A DNA stretch of 13,694 nucleotides, taken from contig JAFVVB010000195.1 in assembly GCA_017502425.1 (NCBI GenBank), positions 1-13,694 on the forward strand. Reading direction: 5' to 3'. Of the stretch, positions 12,377 through 13,694 are shown one piece after another (position 1 is the stretch's first letter; each line of letters starts with the position of its first letter). The notes under the pieces were generated by a model, which saw only the letters and a program-made list of their open reading frames with translations, made no database searches and was not told the DNA's origin. Origin of the DNA: Ruminococcus sp. (GTDB lineage Bacteria; Bacillota; Clostridia; Oscillospirales; Acutalibacteraceae). The position numbers and the translations under genes were made by a program.

Positions 12377-13694
12377 ATGAACAATAAAAACGAACTTTAT
12401 GAATTATGCGGTCAGGTCGAAACAGTCGTATACAGAAACGAGGAAAACGGCTACACCGTAATAGAGCTTTCAGGAGAAGACGAGATGATAACCGCTGTGG
12501 GCACTATGCCTTTAGTAAATGTCGGTGAACAGCTCAAGCTCTACGGTACATATAAAAACCACCCATCATACGGCCAGCAGTTTTCTGCTACCGTGTGTGA
12601 ACGAAGTATGCCTGAAAACCTAGACGGTATACTGAAATACCTTTCAAGCGGTGCTATCAAAGGAGTCGGTCCTGCTACCGCCCAGCGTTTGGTCAAAGAA
12701 TTCGGTTTTGATACTCTTTCGGTTATGGAAAACGACCCTAAAAGAGTGTCTAAAATCAGAGGCATATCTTTAGATAAAGCTATGGATTTCAGCGACCAAC
12801 TCAAAAAAGTGGTTGGTATCCGCGAACTCATGGCATATTTATCAGGATTTTCCATCGATGCAAAATGCGCCGTTTCCATATGGAAATGTTTCGGTAATCA
12901 ATCTATTGGGTACATAGAGGAAAATCCGTTTATCTTATGCGATGAAAATATGGGTATTTCGTTTGACACAGCTGATGCTATCGCTAAACATCAGAATCGC
13001 TCATCAGACGATAAATTCAGAGTCAGAGCAGCACTGTGTCACGTATTGAATCATAATAAATTAAACGGTCACACGTGTTTACCGAAAGATAAACTCATAC
13101 AAGTCACGTCGAATCTCATAGAAGTAGAACCTGACTGCGTAAGCGCATCACTCAAAGATATGGTTGAAGACGGTACTTTGGTTGAAGAAAGATTTATCGA
13201 TAAAGATTTCATCTTCACATCAAGCATGCATCAAAGCGAGAATTACATCAGCGCCCGACTTCAGATGCTCATGCGATATCCTGCTATGAGGATAGAAAAT
13301 GTTGATGAGAAAATCGCTAAAATAGAAAAAGAAGAAAATATAACTTACGCAGAGCTTCAAAAAAAAGCAATCAGCGAAGCTCTCACTAAAGGTATGCTCA
13401 TTCTTACGGGTGGTCCGGGCACTGGAAAAACCACTACGTTAAATGCTATCATCAGACTTTTAAAAGAAAATGGTCAGAAAGTATGTCTTTGTGCTCCTAC
13501 GGGACGAGCTGCTCAGCGTATGAGTGCGGTCACTAATGAAGAAGCTAAAACTATTCACAGACTTTTAGAAGTAACTTTTGATATAGAAGAAAAGCCGATA
13601 TTCAAGAAAAACGAACGCAATATGCTAAACTGTGACGCCATCATTGTAGATGAGGTTTCGATGGTTGATTGTGTGCTTTTTGAATCACTTATGA
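12377..13694 (+). CDS. recD2: RecD2-type ATP-dependent DNA helicase (C-terminus cut off by window edge)
   Basis: An ATG at 12377 opens a frame of 439 codons that runs off the right edge; the family is about 740 residues, so roughly 60 percent is present. An N-terminal OB-like region (about 8-75) matches the RecD2 start (CGQVETVVYRNEENGYTVIEL). A helix-hairpin-helix segment follows, SSGAIKGVGPATAQRLVKEFG (90-110). Superfamily 1 helicase motifs then appear: Walker A GGPGTGKT (345-352), motif Ia APTGRAAQRM (373-382), TIHRLL (392-397) and Walker B with DEVS (425-428). RecD2 is a 5'-3' helicase for DNA repair in bacteria without RecBC partners. The SD is weak (TGGGA about 7 nt before the ATG), unlike its neighbours, which suggests low expression. 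No other gene of the pathway is visible. Confidence 0.95.
   Translation, partial: MNNKNELYELCGQVETVVYRNEENGYTVIELSGEDEMITAVGTMPLVNVGEQLKLYGTYKNHPSYGQQFSATVCERSMPENLDGILKYLSSGAIKGVGPATAQRLVKEFGFDTLSVMENDPKRVSKIRGISLDKAMDFSDQLKKVVGIRELMAYLSGFSIDAKCAVSIWKCFGNQSIGYIEENPFILCDENMGISFDTADAIAKHQNRSSDDKFRVRAALCHVLNHNKLNGHTCLPKDKLIQVTSNLIEVEPDCVSASLKDMVEDGTLVEERFIDKDFIFTSSMHQSENYISARLQMLMRYPAMRIENVDEKIAKIEKEENITYAELQKKAISEALTKGMLILTGGPGTGKTTTLNAIIRLLKENGQKVCLCAPTGRAAQRMSAVTNEEAKTIHRLLEVTFDIEEKPIFKKNERNMLNCDAIIVDEVSMVDCVLFESLM

Noticed and set aside
1..13694. A defence system, mobile element, integrase or attachment site
   Set aside because: No transposase, integrase, nuclease-helicase cluster, tRNA or flanking repeat was seen; RecD2 alone is a housekeeping repair helicase.

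Overview
The window looks like chromosomal DNA from a low-GC, spore-forming Firmicute, most likely a gut or rumen Clostridia of the Oscillospiraceae/Ruminococcus type. That placement is an inference from the combination of a type I dockerin protein, a BspA-like leucine-rich-repeat surface protein, the dipicolinate synthase pair DpaA/DpaB, a DUF1540 cysteine-rich protein and strong GGAGG ribosome binding sites. I see no transposase, phage gene, CRISPR array, tRNA or rRNA. Almost everything is housekeeping or sporulation content, and no gene-free stretch exceeds about 230 bases.

Layout, left to right. (1) 1-2950, minus strand: a truncated secreted LRR protein and a secreted dockerin protein, each with its own expression signals; the dockerin gene ends in a terminator with a UUCG loop. 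(2) 2913-4863, minus: a two-gene unit, pgi (glucose-6-phosphate isomerase) then a small P-loop protein, with a clear sigma-A promoter, a perfect 10-bp hairpin at the predicted 5' end of the mRNA and a strong terminator. (3) 4945-9295, minus: a probable five-gene operon, zinc-ribbon membrane protein, O-acetylhomoserine sulfhydrylase, ispD, ispF, D-Ala-D-Ala carboxypeptidase. Two of its gaps carry RNA-like hairpins. The ispF-dac hairpin is the most interesting element in the window, because its 3' arm contains the dac ribosome binding site and is followed directly by a U run. (4) 9297-10862, minus: dpaA-dpaB, making the spore-core compound dipicolinic acid, with a sigma-K-like promoter and a terminator. 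(5) 10862-11158, minus: a DUF1540 gene with its own terminator and a promoter that fits sporulation sigma factors as well as sigma-A. (6) 11221-11568, plus: a small single-pass membrane protein of unknown function, ending at a terminator shared with the convergent gene. (7) 11572-12343, minus: a CofE-like (F420-0:glutamate ligase family) protein. (8) 12377 to the right edge, plus: the N-terminal 439 residues of a RecD2-type helicase, divergent from the CofE-like gene.

Functional themes: ispD and ispF (MEP isoprenoid pathway, feeding undecaprenyl phosphate) share a unit with a peptidoglycan carboxypeptidase, which is a cell-envelope theme; dpaAB and possibly the DUF1540 gene are a sporulation theme. 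Short palindromes sit at or next to the predicted transcription start of several units. No obviously new multi-gene system is present. The best leads are regulatory: the SD-overlapping attenuator-like hairpin, the metY-ispD hairpin and the sigma-K-like dpa promoter. An internal duplication in the dockerin protein and the orphan CofE-like gene are secondary leads. All assignments were made by reading the sequence, without database searches.
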